Below, piece after piece: positions 35,095-42,690 of a stretch of 64,000 nucleotides of DNA. The stretch comes from Alteribacillus bidgolensis (lineage in GTDB: Bacteria > Bacillota > Bacilli > Bacillales > Marinococcaceae), in contig NZ_KZ614149.1 of the NCBI RefSeq assembly GCF_002886255.1, forward strand, positions 4,151,272 through 4,215,271, given 5' to 3'. Each line of letters starts with the position of its first letter. Position 1 is the first letter of the stretch. A program made the position numbers and the translations under genes. The notes beneath the pieces were generated by a model. It saw nothing but the letters and a program-made list of their open reading frames with translations, ran no database searches and was not told the DNA's origin.

Positions 35095-35189
35095 ATACTT
35101 TAGGAATAATTTAACTTTGTTAATGGATCAAAGTATAAGCAAAACTACGACTTCCGCCATTGGATTTGGCGGCAAACCGAGTCTTTCTA
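35094..35189 (+). repeat. Dispersed structured repeat, copy at 35.1 kb
   Basis: TATACTTTAG start, TTTAAC/GTTAA inner stem, CAAAGTATAAGC, AAAACTACGACTTCCGCC, TTGGCGG and an ACCGAGTCTTTCTA end. The CCGCCA/TGGCGG-type stem and a following stem share bases, so the two folds exclude each other. Confidence 0.75.
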
Positions 35190-35340
35190 TCTGTTTTTAA
35201 ATATACTCCTGCCGAATTTACAATAGTAGATTCTCTTCTGTCTTTAAAGTTATATGTTTGAATATAATGATAAAAAGAGGCTTGCCCATACTGCTTCGGA
35301 TAAAAATACATAAAGTAATATAGAAAGGGAGGTGAATTCA

Positions 35341-35613
35341 TTGAGTGATTTCCGTGATAGAAAAGATGATGATTTTATAAATGTAAGAAATCGAAATGAT
35401 AATGATAATTTCTTAAAAGATAAAAATTTAAATAGGAATGAAGCAAAAGCTAGTATCGAAAAAAGCGGTAATGCGAATGTAGATGTTCATGTAGACGCTG
35501 AATCTTTCTCTAAAAGCCGTAACCGAGCTTTGGCAGATGCTGATGCACACCAGAAACAATCCCAAGACCAAGATCAAAAAAATGATGACGGCCGTAAAAG
35601 ACGTAACTTTTAA
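35341..35613 (+). CDS. Small Asn/Asp/Lys-rich protein with alternating VDVHVDA motif
   Basis: 90 residues, very hydrophilic: an Arg/Asp/Asn-rich head, KSGNANVDVHVDAESFSKSR in the centre, then ALADADAHQKQSQDQDQK and a basic tail. The KSGN-x-DVDV-x-V core is repeated in the next gene. Low-complexity, alternating-acidic sequences of this sort occur in spore-coat and exosporium proteins; that role is a guess. TTG 35341 follows AAAGGGAGGTG. Confidence 0.6.
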   Translation: MSDFRDRKDDDFINVRNRNDNDNFLKDKNLNRNEAKASIEKSGNANVDVHVDAESFSKSRNRALADADAHQKQSQDQDQKNDDGRKRRNF

Positions 35614-35656
35614 AAGGGACCTAATGTCCCTTCTTTTTCTATGAGGAGGTATATGA

Positions 35657-35929
35657 ATGAAAGAAGACCAGTTGGTTAATAGTATATCACGTGTGAATAA
35701 AAGCGGTAATTCAGATGTTGATGTAACAGTAAACATTGATACATCAGCTCTTGCCTATGCTTATGCTTGTATGATGTACGCAGAAGGAAAATTAAATAAA
35801 AACCAATTTGAAAAAATGGTTAATGAAATGGATAAATTATATCAAAGAGAAGAATACAAAGAGAGGTTTGGAGAGAAACATCATAAAAAAGAACAGCCCC
35901 GACGGCAAATTCCTTGGTTATTTACCTAA
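35657..35929 (+). CDS. Small protein paralogous in motif to the preceding gene
   Basis: 90 residues. NKSGNSDVDVTVNIDTSALA matches the KSGN-DVDV core of the preceding protein, followed by YAYACMMYAEGKLNKNQFEK and a basic C-terminus. AGGAGG precedes ATG 35657; the two genes are 43 bases apart and end at one terminator (36029). Probably a two-gene spore-surface or structural unit; no characterised family recognised. Confidence 0.6.
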   Translation: MKEDQLVNSISRVNKSGNSDVDVTVNIDTSALAYAYACMMYAEGKLNKNQFEKMVNEMDKLYQREEYKERFGEKHHKKEQPRRQIPWLFT

Positions 35930-36028
35930 TCACCGTAATACGACACCAATCTATTATTTTAAATAAATACCCCATGCTTTTCTGTTCAAAAAATGGGAAA
36001 CAGCATCTATGTTATTCACAGAAAAAGA

Positions 36029-36053
36029 CTCCAGATTGCTGGAGCTTTTTTTT
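36029..36053 (+). terminator. Terminator after the coat-like gene pair
   Basis: CTCCAG (36029-36034) with CTGGAG (36039-36044), then eight T. Confidence 0.8.
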
Positions 36054-36174
36054 GTTACATCCTTCATCGTAACGGATCCGCAGTACGGTTTAAAAATAGG
36101 TAAAAACGTTAAGATAACATCCCTTACCATTTGAAACTATTAACATAATGTACTAAGTAAGGAGGTGATACTGT

Positions 36175-36479
36175 ATGTCAAGTAACTTTGTTTTCATCTG
36201 CAAAAAGCACAAAAAGTTTAATAAAAAGAACAATGATATGAAAAAGAAGAATCTTAGGAAAAAGAAGAGGAAGAAAAATAATAAAAAGCAATGTTTTGTT
36301 GATTGCTGCAAAAACATAGAAAGTTTAATAAAAAGAAGAATAACAATAATATGAAACATTTTGGAAAAAATAATTTCAAGAAAAAGAAAAAGAAGAATAA
36401 TAATATGAAGCATTTTAAGATAAATAATTTCAAGAAAGGAAAGAAAAATAATAAAAAGAAAGTAGTTTGTTATATCTAG
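36175..36479 (+). pseudogene. Lys/Asn-rich repeat protein gene with a frameshift
   Basis: ATG 36175 (after GGAGGTGA) opens a very basic protein made of related units: VFICKKHKKFNKKNNDMKKK, then CFVDCCK. After 59 codons it stops at 36352, but shifting one base near 36311, where GCAAAAACAT replaces the expected GCAAAAAGCAT seen in unit 1, continues as HRKFNKKKNNNNMKHFGK, NNFKKKKKKNNNMKHFK and KKVVCYI to TAG 36477. Lysine-rich coat proteins such as CotG are comparable. Slippage in A-runs makes such a frameshift easy. Confidence 0.6.
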
Positions 36480-36576
36480 GGCAACCTTCTAACTAACAAG
36501 AGTGGCCGCTCTTAAGTTAAATCGAATAAGTTTATTTGATGCCATCATAAAAACTTTTATTGAATATATGTTGACC

Positions 36577-36627
36577 AAGGGAGTACTCTCCTATCTCTAT
36601 TTGATATATAAGGGGGAGTATTCCCTT
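36577..36627 (+). terminator. Hairpin, possible terminator
   Basis: 15-base arm AAGGGAGTACTCTCC (36577-36591) pairs with 36613-36627 (two G-T pairs); only a weak T-rich run (ATTATG) follows. Confidence 0.45.
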
Positions 36628-36694
36628 ATTATGTTGAAAACTTCACCAGAATAGCTGAGTTGGATAATGGAGGTTTCATATTTTTAGGTAGTTT

Positions 36695-37005
36695 TTAGAT
36701 TAAACACAAAGATAATTTAAGACAGCCAGATCTATCCCAGGCATCTATCCAATTTTCAATTAGGCCATCAAAAAATCCCATAATACCAGCCCCTGTAACA
36801 GCTCCTGCATAAACAGACTGCCTAAAATCCACTTATTTAGAAAGACGAGACCGCTTGGTGTGATCACAATAGGATAGAGCAGTCAGTAGAAATATTGGAG
36901 ATGCAAAATCTAATATGGTGTTCAAACCAAAGTTGGTAATGATAAGGCTCACTAATACTAATATATATACCCAGGTAGAATAGGATACTTTAGAGTACGT
37001 TCTCG
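36695..37005 (-). pseudogene. BrnQ branched-chain amino-acid permease, C-terminal remnant
   Basis: Minus strand frames give YSTWVYILVLVSLIITNFGL, NTILDFASPIFLLTALSY, then after a stop VYAGAVTGAGIMGFFDGLIE and a stop at 36695. The order of segments is that of the end of BrnQ Na+/branched-chain amino-acid symporters. A stop codon, a frame change and the missing N-terminal part mark it as dead. Confidence 0.55.
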
Positions 37006-37058
37006 AAATTATGAAATCCCTCCTTTTATTTGTTTGGTATTCACTAAGTTAAATCAAT

Positions 37059-37088
37059 TTGACTTATAATAAACATATGTTTATTATA
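37059..37088 (+). promoter_or_regulatory. Promoter with overlapping 24-bp palindrome upstream of psuK
   Basis: -35 TTGACT (37059-37064), 17-base spacer, -10 TATTAT (37082-37087). A perfect palindrome of two 12-base arms (37065-37088, centre CATATG) fills the spacer and -10 box, the layout of a repressor site. The helix-turn-helix of PsuK itself is a candidate binder. Confidence 0.7.
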
Positions 37089-37127
37089 TGAACAAAAGTT
37101 AAGTAGTTATGTGTTGAGGCGATGCTT

Positions 37128-38234
37128 ATGAATAAAAAAGAACAATTAATATTAGAATTGATAAGAAAAAATCCATATATTTCTCAAAATGAACTAGCAG
37201 ACGCACTTCAACTGTCAAGGTCCGCCGTGGCAGGGTACATCTCCTCCTTAACAAAACAGGGGAAGATTATTGGAAGGGCTTATGTGTTACCAGAAAGTGG
37301 TCGTATTACTTGTATTGGAGGGGCGAACGTTGATCGCAAGTCAAAATTAAAGAGTTCTATACAATATGGTACATCGAATCCGGTGACTGTTTCTCAGGCA
37401 TGTGGCGGTGTCGCAAGGAATATCGCTGAAAACCTTGGGCGCCTTGACATTTATACTTCACTGTTAACAGTGGTCGGTAATGATCAAGAAGGTGAATGGC
37501 TGCTTGAGACGACCAATCCATATGTAAATCTAAGTCAAACGATGAGGATACCACAAATGAATACCGGTACGTACACTGCGGTATTGAACGACAAAGGAGA
37601 GATGCTCATCGCACTATCTGATATGGAAATATGTGATACAGTGGGTCACGAATTTATTGATAAGCGGTGGAACCATATAGCTTCCTCGTCTATTGTTTTA
37701 CTTGATACAAATTTCCCTGATGATGTCCTAAAAACAGTGATTGAACATTGTCATCAGGAGAAAATCCCGCTTTGCATCGCTCCAGTTTCTTCACCTAAGG
37801 TAAAAAAACTACCTGAAGTTCTAAATGGGGTCACCTGGTTTATAGTCAATGTTGATGAAGCAATGGCGCTAACAGGGTCAGCATCTGATGATTTACAGGG
37901 AGCCAGTGACCGAATGATGGACTGTGGTGTCAAAAACGTAATTATTACCCATGGGAAGAACGGAATTTTTTATAAAACCGAACGAGGGGATCAAGGAATA
38001 ATTCCCGCATCGAAAACGAATGTAGTGGATGTAACAGGGGCAGGCGATTCGTTTGTTTCAGGATTTTTATACGGTATGAACAAAGGTACTTCATTTAAAA
38101 AGGCATGTAAGTTAGGTATGGCGTGCTCAATGATCACTTTGCAAACGAAAGAAACAGTTAATACAAAGCTTCATGTGGATTTGTTGGATGAAACATATAA
38201 TCGATTTTTTACCGAGGAGGAAACGGAAAAATGA
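37128..38234 (+). CDS. psuK: Pseudouridine kinase with N-terminal winged helix
   Basis: 368 residues: a winged helix-turn-helix (about 1-55, KEQLILELIRKNPYISQNEL and LQLSRSAVAGYISSL) fused to a PfkB-family sugar kinase (GGANVDRK at the start, DVTGAGDSFVSGFLYG near the end with the catalytic Asp). It phosphorylates pseudouridine to pseudouridine 5'-phosphate. ATG 37128 is 8 bases after GAGG; an ATG at 37122 is too close. Overlaps psuG by ATGA. The HTH suggests it also regulates its own operon. Confidence 0.88.
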   Translation: MNKKEQLILELIRKNPYISQNELADALQLSRSAVAGYISSLTKQGKIIGRAYVLPESGRITCIGGANVDRKSKLKSSIQYGTSNPVTVSQACGGVARNIAENLGRLDIYTSLLTVVGNDQEGEWLLETTNPYVNLSQTMRIPQMNTGTYTAVLNDKGEMLIALSDMEICDTVGHEFIDKRWNHIASSSIVLLDTNFPDDVLKTVIEHCHQEKIPLCIAPVSSPKVKKLPEVLNGVTWFIVNVDEAMALTGSASDDLQGASDRMMDCGVKNVIITHGKNGIFYKTERGDQGIIPASKTNVVDVTGAGDSFVSGFLYGMNKGTSFKKACKLGMACSMITLQTKETVNTKLHVDLLDETYNRFFTEEETEK

Positions 38235-39160
38235 ATTTCAAAGAAGATGTTCTTGTATTCTCAGAGGAATTGAGGGACGCTATACAAAAAAATAAGCCTA
38301 TTGTAGCGCTTGAATCGACAATTATTTCACATGGTATGCCCTACCCGCAAAATGTTGAGACGGCATTGGATGTGGAAGAACTTATCCGTGACAATGGTGC
38401 AGTCCCCGCAACAATTGCAATAATAAATGGTGAAATAAAAATAGGTTTGACAGAGGATGAAATTGAATTTTTAGGTCAAAGTAATAAAGTAGAGAAGGTG
38501 AGCCGAAGAGATTTACCGTACGTCATTTCAGCAAAAAAACATGGGGCAACAACGGTTGCAGGAACAATGATTTGTGCAAGTATGGCGGATATTAAAGTTT
38601 TCGCAACAGGAGGGATTGGCGGCGTTCATCGCGGTGCACAGAAAACGATGGATATTTCTGCTGACCTCGAGGAGCTTGCGAAAACTAATGTAGCTGTAGT
38701 CTGTGCAGGTGTTAAGTCCATTTTAGATTTAGGCCTGACACTTGAATATCTTGAAACAAATGGTGTACCGGTAATTGGTCATAACACGGATATATTACCA
38801 GCTTTTTATACAAGAACGAGTCCTTTCAAGGTGGATTACCGTCTGGATTCACCTGAAGAAATCGCAAATTTTATTGATACGAAACAGAAAATCGGTTTAA
38901 GTGGCGGTGTGGTAGTTGCCAATCCAATCCCGGAAAAAGATGCAATGGATGAAACGTATATTAGCTCCATTATTGATAATGCAGTGAAGGAAGCTGAAGA
39001 AAATAATATTTTAGGAAAAGAGGCAACACCGTTTATTTTAGACAAAATCAAAACTCTAACTGAAGGAAAAAGCCTCAAGGCAAACATCGGACTTGTAAAG
39101 CACAATGCGGTTATTGGCGCTAAAATTGCTGCTAATTGCAAGCACGGATATAAAAATTAA
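38231..39160 (+). CDS. psuG: Pseudouridine-5'-phosphate glycosidase
   Basis: 309 residues, full length for PsuG. Typical sequences: VALESTIISHGMPYPQN (catalytic Glu region), ATGGIGGVHRGA, VVCAGVKSILDLG with the catalytic lysine, and ETNGVPVIGH. It splits pseudouridine 5'-phosphate into uracil and ribose 5-phosphate. Coupled by the ATGA overlap to psuK. Mn2+-dependent in characterised members. Confidence 0.93.
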   Translation: MNFKEDVLVFSEELRDAIQKNKPIVALESTIISHGMPYPQNVETALDVEELIRDNGAVPATIAIINGEIKIGLTEDEIEFLGQSNKVEKVSRRDLPYVISAKKHGATTVAGTMICASMADIKVFATGGIGGVHRGAQKTMDISADLEELAKTNVAVVCAGVKSILDLGLTLEYLETNGVPVIGHNTDILPAFYTRTSPFKVDYRLDSPEEIANFIDTKQKIGLSGGVVVANPIPEKDAMDETYISSIIDNAVKEAEENNILGKEATPFILDKIKTLTEGKSLKANIGLVKHNAVIGAKIAANCKHGYKN

Positions 39161-39251
39161 CAAGAGAAAATAATATTAAAACAAACCTAGAGAAACAAAA
39201 TTGGATGCTCGCATCATTTCTTATCTAAGTAATAATTGTAGCAAGAACCTT

Positions 39252-39290
39252 CTCATAGGTTAATAAAATGACCTATGAGGAGTTTTTTTA
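39252..39290 (+). terminator. Terminator after psuKG
   Basis: CTCATAGGT (39252-39260) with ACCTATGAG (39271-39279), then GAG and seven T. Confidence 0.85.
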
Positions 39291-39367
39291 GTACACATTA
39301 GGCATAAAAAATACACACAAGTTCTTTTATCTTTTAAACTTGTATTGTCCATAAACAAGAAAAAGAT

Positions 39368-39649
39368 AAAGGAGATACGAGGGGAGGCAAGTACCAAGTG
39401 ATCATTGCCAATGGTGAAACTGGGGAAACGTTTTATACCCTGCAGAATCGTTCCGTTTCTACGGTTAAGCATTACTTAAGAAGAAAAGGGTACAAGGTCG
39501 AAAAAGTGGCTATGGATATGAGTTGCGCCTTTAAGTCTGCCGTCCGGAAAGCGCTGGACAAGCCCATTATTGTGGCGGATCGGTTTCAATTCTGCCGCTA
39601 TATCTATTAGGCACTCAAACGGGTTAGAAGGTTTGCTGCAGACACATTG
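39368..39649 (+). pseudogene. ISL3-family transposase fragment
   Basis: Open stretch KGDTRGGKYQVIIANGETGE, then VEKVAMDMSCAFKSAVRK and IIVADRFQFCRYIY followed by TAG at 39608 where the family has Trp, and ALKRVRRFAADTLS. It covers the central DDE region (MDMS and ADRF motifs) only; both ends are missing. Confidence 0.75.
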
Positions 39650-40149
39650 TCAATGGATATAACAAGATATAGTAAAGATTAAATCTATTAAACCAATGTC
39701 CTAGTTCTTTAAAAAAGAGCTTTATCTTTATTAAAGTAAAGAGCACGATTTTGGACAATAAATATAACGTTTTATAGCATGGAACAGAAGAATATAGCTA
39801 GTTGAATATTGAAATGACTTGCTTGAACACATTCTATTCTCTTAAAAAGTTGCTTGAAATGAGAGGTTATATTGGTAAACCACTGCATCATCCTATAGAA
39901 ACTTCCAAATACTGTACTGGCCTTTAGAAGAGGTCATTTTTTATTGTCAAATTTTTTTGATTTGAACAGTTTGTGTTTACTTTTTTTAAAATCATAAACA
40001 CTTTGTGTTCTAGAAGAAATGCCAGTTATTTATTAAGTTATATATATAGGAAAAAATGAAAGCGCGAACAACAAAAATTTTCTCAACAAAATCTAGAAGC
40101 AGAAGAGATTTAACATTGTAGATATTAATTTCCTTTACGACAGTAGAAT
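39650..40149. other. Gene-free stretch with a dyad
   Basis: No gene seen. A GAACA-N4-GTGTTTA word (39964-39979 region) recurs inverted as TAAACA-CTTTGTGTTC about 15 bases on (ending near 40011), which could be an old operator for the dead regulator or catabolic genes downstream. Confidence 0.35.
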
Positions 40150-40317
40150 CCTTGTTAGAAACTCATGAAGCGGGAAATAATTGATCATCATACGGAGATT
40201 GCTGAATTTCTAGTAACAGGGAAAATTACTGAAGCATAGCAGCTCTTAATTACTATTTACAAGAAGCATGTGAATATTGCTTTGAAGGTAAGACTTTAAA
40301 TACAGGGAGAGATGAAC
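40150..40317 (+). pseudogene. Possible remnant of a GntR/FCD-type regulator
   Basis: Frames combined read VESLLETHEA, REIIDHHTEIAEFLVTGK, ITEA, and LNYYLQEACEYCFEGKT, the helical end of an FCD-type ligand-binding domain, with a stop and two frame changes. Its place just upstream of a dead aromatic-catabolic operon fits a local regulator. Weak call. Confidence 0.35.
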
Positions 40318-40826
40318 ATGTCTAAACAGAAAATTAAATGTGCCATCATTGGGTCGGGTAATATAGGCACCGATACTAATGCTTAAACTCCTTAGGAGCG
40401 ATAAGCTTGAATTAACGGCTATGATTGGGATTGACCGTAATTCTAAAGGCTTGGCACTAGCAAAGGAGTACGGGCTTAAACCAATTTATAACGGAATTGA
40501 CGGACTGTTAGAGGCACCAGAATTAACAGAAATTGTATACGAAGCTGCTTCAGCAAAGGCTCATGCTTATAACGCTCCAATTTTAAGGGATTTAGGGAAG
40601 AAGGCGATTGACTTGACTCCTGCTGCTGTCGGACCTTATTTGGTTCCCTCTGTGAACCTGCAAGAAGAGGAAATAGCTCTGCACCACCTGTAGCATAGAC
40701 TAAAATATCTTCTTTTAATGTTTCAGCAGATTCTTCTGTCTGTACATGGATGGTGTTTCTCATTAAAATGGGAGGCTCTGCTGGATTTAACGTAATTATA
40801 GCCTTCGACTCCGCGTACGGACGCAA
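40318..40826 (+). pseudogene. Acylating acetaldehyde dehydrogenase (MhpF/DmpF type), frameshifted and partly inverted
   Basis: ATG 40318 opens MSKQKIKCAIIGSGNIGTDT; one extra base near 40375 shifts to MLKLLRSDKLELTAMIGIDR and continues to AIDLTPAAVGPYLVPSVNLQ (about residue 125). The next stretch, 40680-40826, matches the same family on the minus strand (SKAIITLNPAEPPILMRNTI), a segment normally about 100 residues further on. So the gene has a frameshift, a deletion and an inversion. It once made acetyl-CoA at the end of a meta-cleavage pathway. Confidence 0.7.
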
Positions 40827-41514
40827 TATAAAAGAGTTAAGTAAACATTTTTGGGTAATCTGTATTGATATGGTTGGACATGGATATACGGAAAAGCCGG
40901 ACCGCCCTTATGGAATTGATTTTTTATAGCGACCATTTACTGGATGTAATAAAAGCATTAGACTTATCAAAAGTTTTCTTGGGGAATCCCTCGGTGGCTG
41001 GGTAGCCGCATGGTTTGCCGCTGAACATCCAGTATGTAAGGTCCATGGTCTTAAATACTCCTGGAAACGTAAATAACGATCCTAAAATAATGGCTAGCCT
41101 AAAAGAATCCACGATAAAAGCTGTTGTAGAAGCAAATTATGAAAATGTTAAGAAGCGTTTGGAGTGGCTGATGTATGATAAAAGCTAAGTAACAGAAGAA
41201 CTCATTGAAGTCCGTTATAAAATCTATACACAGCCAGAGTATCAAAAAGCAGTTTATAATATTGTTTATCTGCAGGATCCAGAAGCTCGCAATAAATATA
41301 TTTGGCATCCGTCTTGGTGTAATAAAATCCAAACTCCAACATTGTTGGCCTGGACTGATCATGATCCTACTTCAACTGTGGAAGCAGCAAAACCTATTCA
41401 AGAGATGATTCCTGGAAGTAAGCTGACAGTGATTGAAAACGCTGGACATTGGCCGCAATGGGAACAGGTCGATGCTTTTAATAAAGTTTTAATAGATTTT
41501 TTCGTCAACCAGTA
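40827..41514 (+). pseudogene. Meta-cleavage-product hydrolase (alpha/beta fold), broken
   Basis: Segments in several frames: NIKELSKHFWVICIDMVGHG, YTEKPDRPYGIDF, SLGGWVAAWFAAEHP (nucleophile elbow; its serine sits in GESLGG), TPGNVNNDPKIMASLKESTI, a TAA within DKS*VTEEL at about 41187, then KIQTPTLLAWTDHDPTSTVE and VIENAGHWPQWEQ carrying the acid and catalytic His, to the stop at 41512. Typical of 2-hydroxymuconate semialdehyde hydrolases. The N-terminus is lost at the rearranged junction. Confidence 0.7.
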
Positions 41515-41550
41515 AAATAAATATTCAGATTGTTTGAAGGAGGAAAGAGA

Positions 41551-41871
41551 TTGCAGACTCCAAATAATGCGGACACGATTGCAGATAACGCTCCCTCTGG
41601 TTCGTTTATGATAGGAGAGACGAAAGTAGACCCTAAGCAAGTAGATCTAAAACAGATCCGGATGCAGTTGTTCAAAAATGGTCATGTACTTGGGGATCCA
41701 GCGGCTTGTGTCGCATGGTTGGCTAACAAACTTGGTGAGTATAATGTAAGCTTGAAATCAGGAGAAGTCATTCTTTCGGGAGCTTTATCGTCTGCTATTG
41801 AGATTCAAAAAGGCGATAAAATTTCTGCCTCATTTACTCATCTAGGTGAAATAGAATCTAAAGTTGAATAA
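41551..41871 (+). pseudogene. 2-keto-4-pentenoate hydratase, C-terminal fragment
   Basis: 106 codons open from TTG 41551, which happens to follow a strong AAGGAGG. QTPNNADTIADNAPSGSFMI, GETKVDPKQVDLKQIRMQLF, then VAWLANKLGEYNVSLKSGEV and ILSGALSSAI are hallmark segments of the MhpD/HpaH hydratase family. The N-terminal 140 or so residues and about ten residues after KNG are missing. It may still be translated but would lack half the fold. Confidence 0.7.
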
Positions 41872-41882
41872 GTTATTTTCCA

Positions 41883-41914
41883 CCAAGCCTTTTAATTGTG
41901 ATTAAAAGGCTTGG
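41883..41914. terminator. Perfect hairpin between the dead catabolic genes and the YtkA gene
   Basis: 14-bp perfect stem (41883-41896 with 41901-41914), loop TGTG, with an A-rich right flank. It may end minus- or plus-strand transcripts, though no strong T-tract is present. The rest of 41872-42177 shows no gene. Confidence 0.55.
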
Positions 41915-42177
41915 AAAACACACCTAATGTAGAGGCATATTTTGTCTATTTTTAAACTAAAAACAGGTAAAGAGCAACCCTTCTGGCCTCTTGGACCTTA
42001 CAAATTAAGAATATTTCACCTTGTTCAACTATATTTTATGGAAAAATGATGAAGGATATTGATCAGGGAACTGGCTAATATTTTAGCAGAGATAAATTTT
42101 GTCTATTGTTTACCATAGAAAGCCTTGTTCTTCACTACAGGAATTTAGATTTCTGTTCGCTTTAGTAAAATGAGTAA

Positions 42178-42645
42178 TTAATGATGGTTATGGTCTCCAT
42201 GAGGATGTTCCGTTTTTTGCTGCAATGCATTTAATTCTTCTTCAGAGGGATTTCCGACAATTACTTGTTTAGTAGGCATAACGTGTAAATCACGAGCCCT
42301 AACATCTGCTTTAATATAATATAAGCCGTCTTCGTTAAACGTTTTTTCTGCAAAATAAATTCCGTTCCCCTCATGTTTGGCTTTTACCACTTCATGATCT
42401 TCATGGGTCTCTTTTTTCCATATTTCAAACTGGATAGCAGCTGCATCATCTACTTTTTTACCTTCTTGCGTCAGTTGAATTTTTATAACTTGTTCTTTAT
42501 TCAGCGAAGTACTTTTAGGTAAGATCATGTCAACCTCTAGAGGTTGTGATTGCTTATATAAATTACCTGTACTAGTGTCTACTGTACATGCTGACAATAA
42601 GAGTAAAAAAATAAAGATAGAAAAGAAATGAAATACTATTTTCAC
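42178..42645 (-). CDS. YtkA/FixH-like lipoprotein with His-rich tail
   Basis: 155 residues, GTG 42645 with GGGGAG 8 bases upstream. Lipoprotein signal with lipobox LSAC (Cys about 20), an immunoglobulin-like YtkA domain (about 35-135, ENGNGIYFAEKTFNEDG region), and a C-terminal HPHGDHNHH tail suited to metal binding. Such proteins accompany copper and cytochrome-oxidase assembly genes. Last gene of the minus-strand YcnK-PepSY-SCO-PepSY cluster. Confidence 0.75.
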   Translation of the reverse strand: MKIVFHFFSIFIFLLLLSACTVDTSTGNLYKQSQPLEVDMILPKSTSLNKEQVIKIQLTQEGKKVDDAAAIQFEIWKKETHEDHEVVKAKHEGNGIYFAEKTFNEDGLYYIKADVRARDLHVMPTKQVIVGNPSEEELNALQQKTEHPHGDHNHH

Positions 42646-42690
42646 TTTCGTTACTCCCCAATTCTTAATTTTCAATCGATAAACACTCCA

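Noticed and set aside
36153..36413. Minus-strand hydrophobic reading frame of 86 codons
   Set aside because: It is the complement of the Lys/Asn-rich gene: poly-A codons read backwards give Phe/Leu/Ile runs. No ribosome site, and the plus strand has a good one.
40476..40826. Minus-strand 116-codon frame as a stand-alone gene
   Set aside because: Only its first part matches acetaldehyde dehydrogenase; the remainder is antisense to the plus-strand part of the same gene. Explained better by an inverted fragment.
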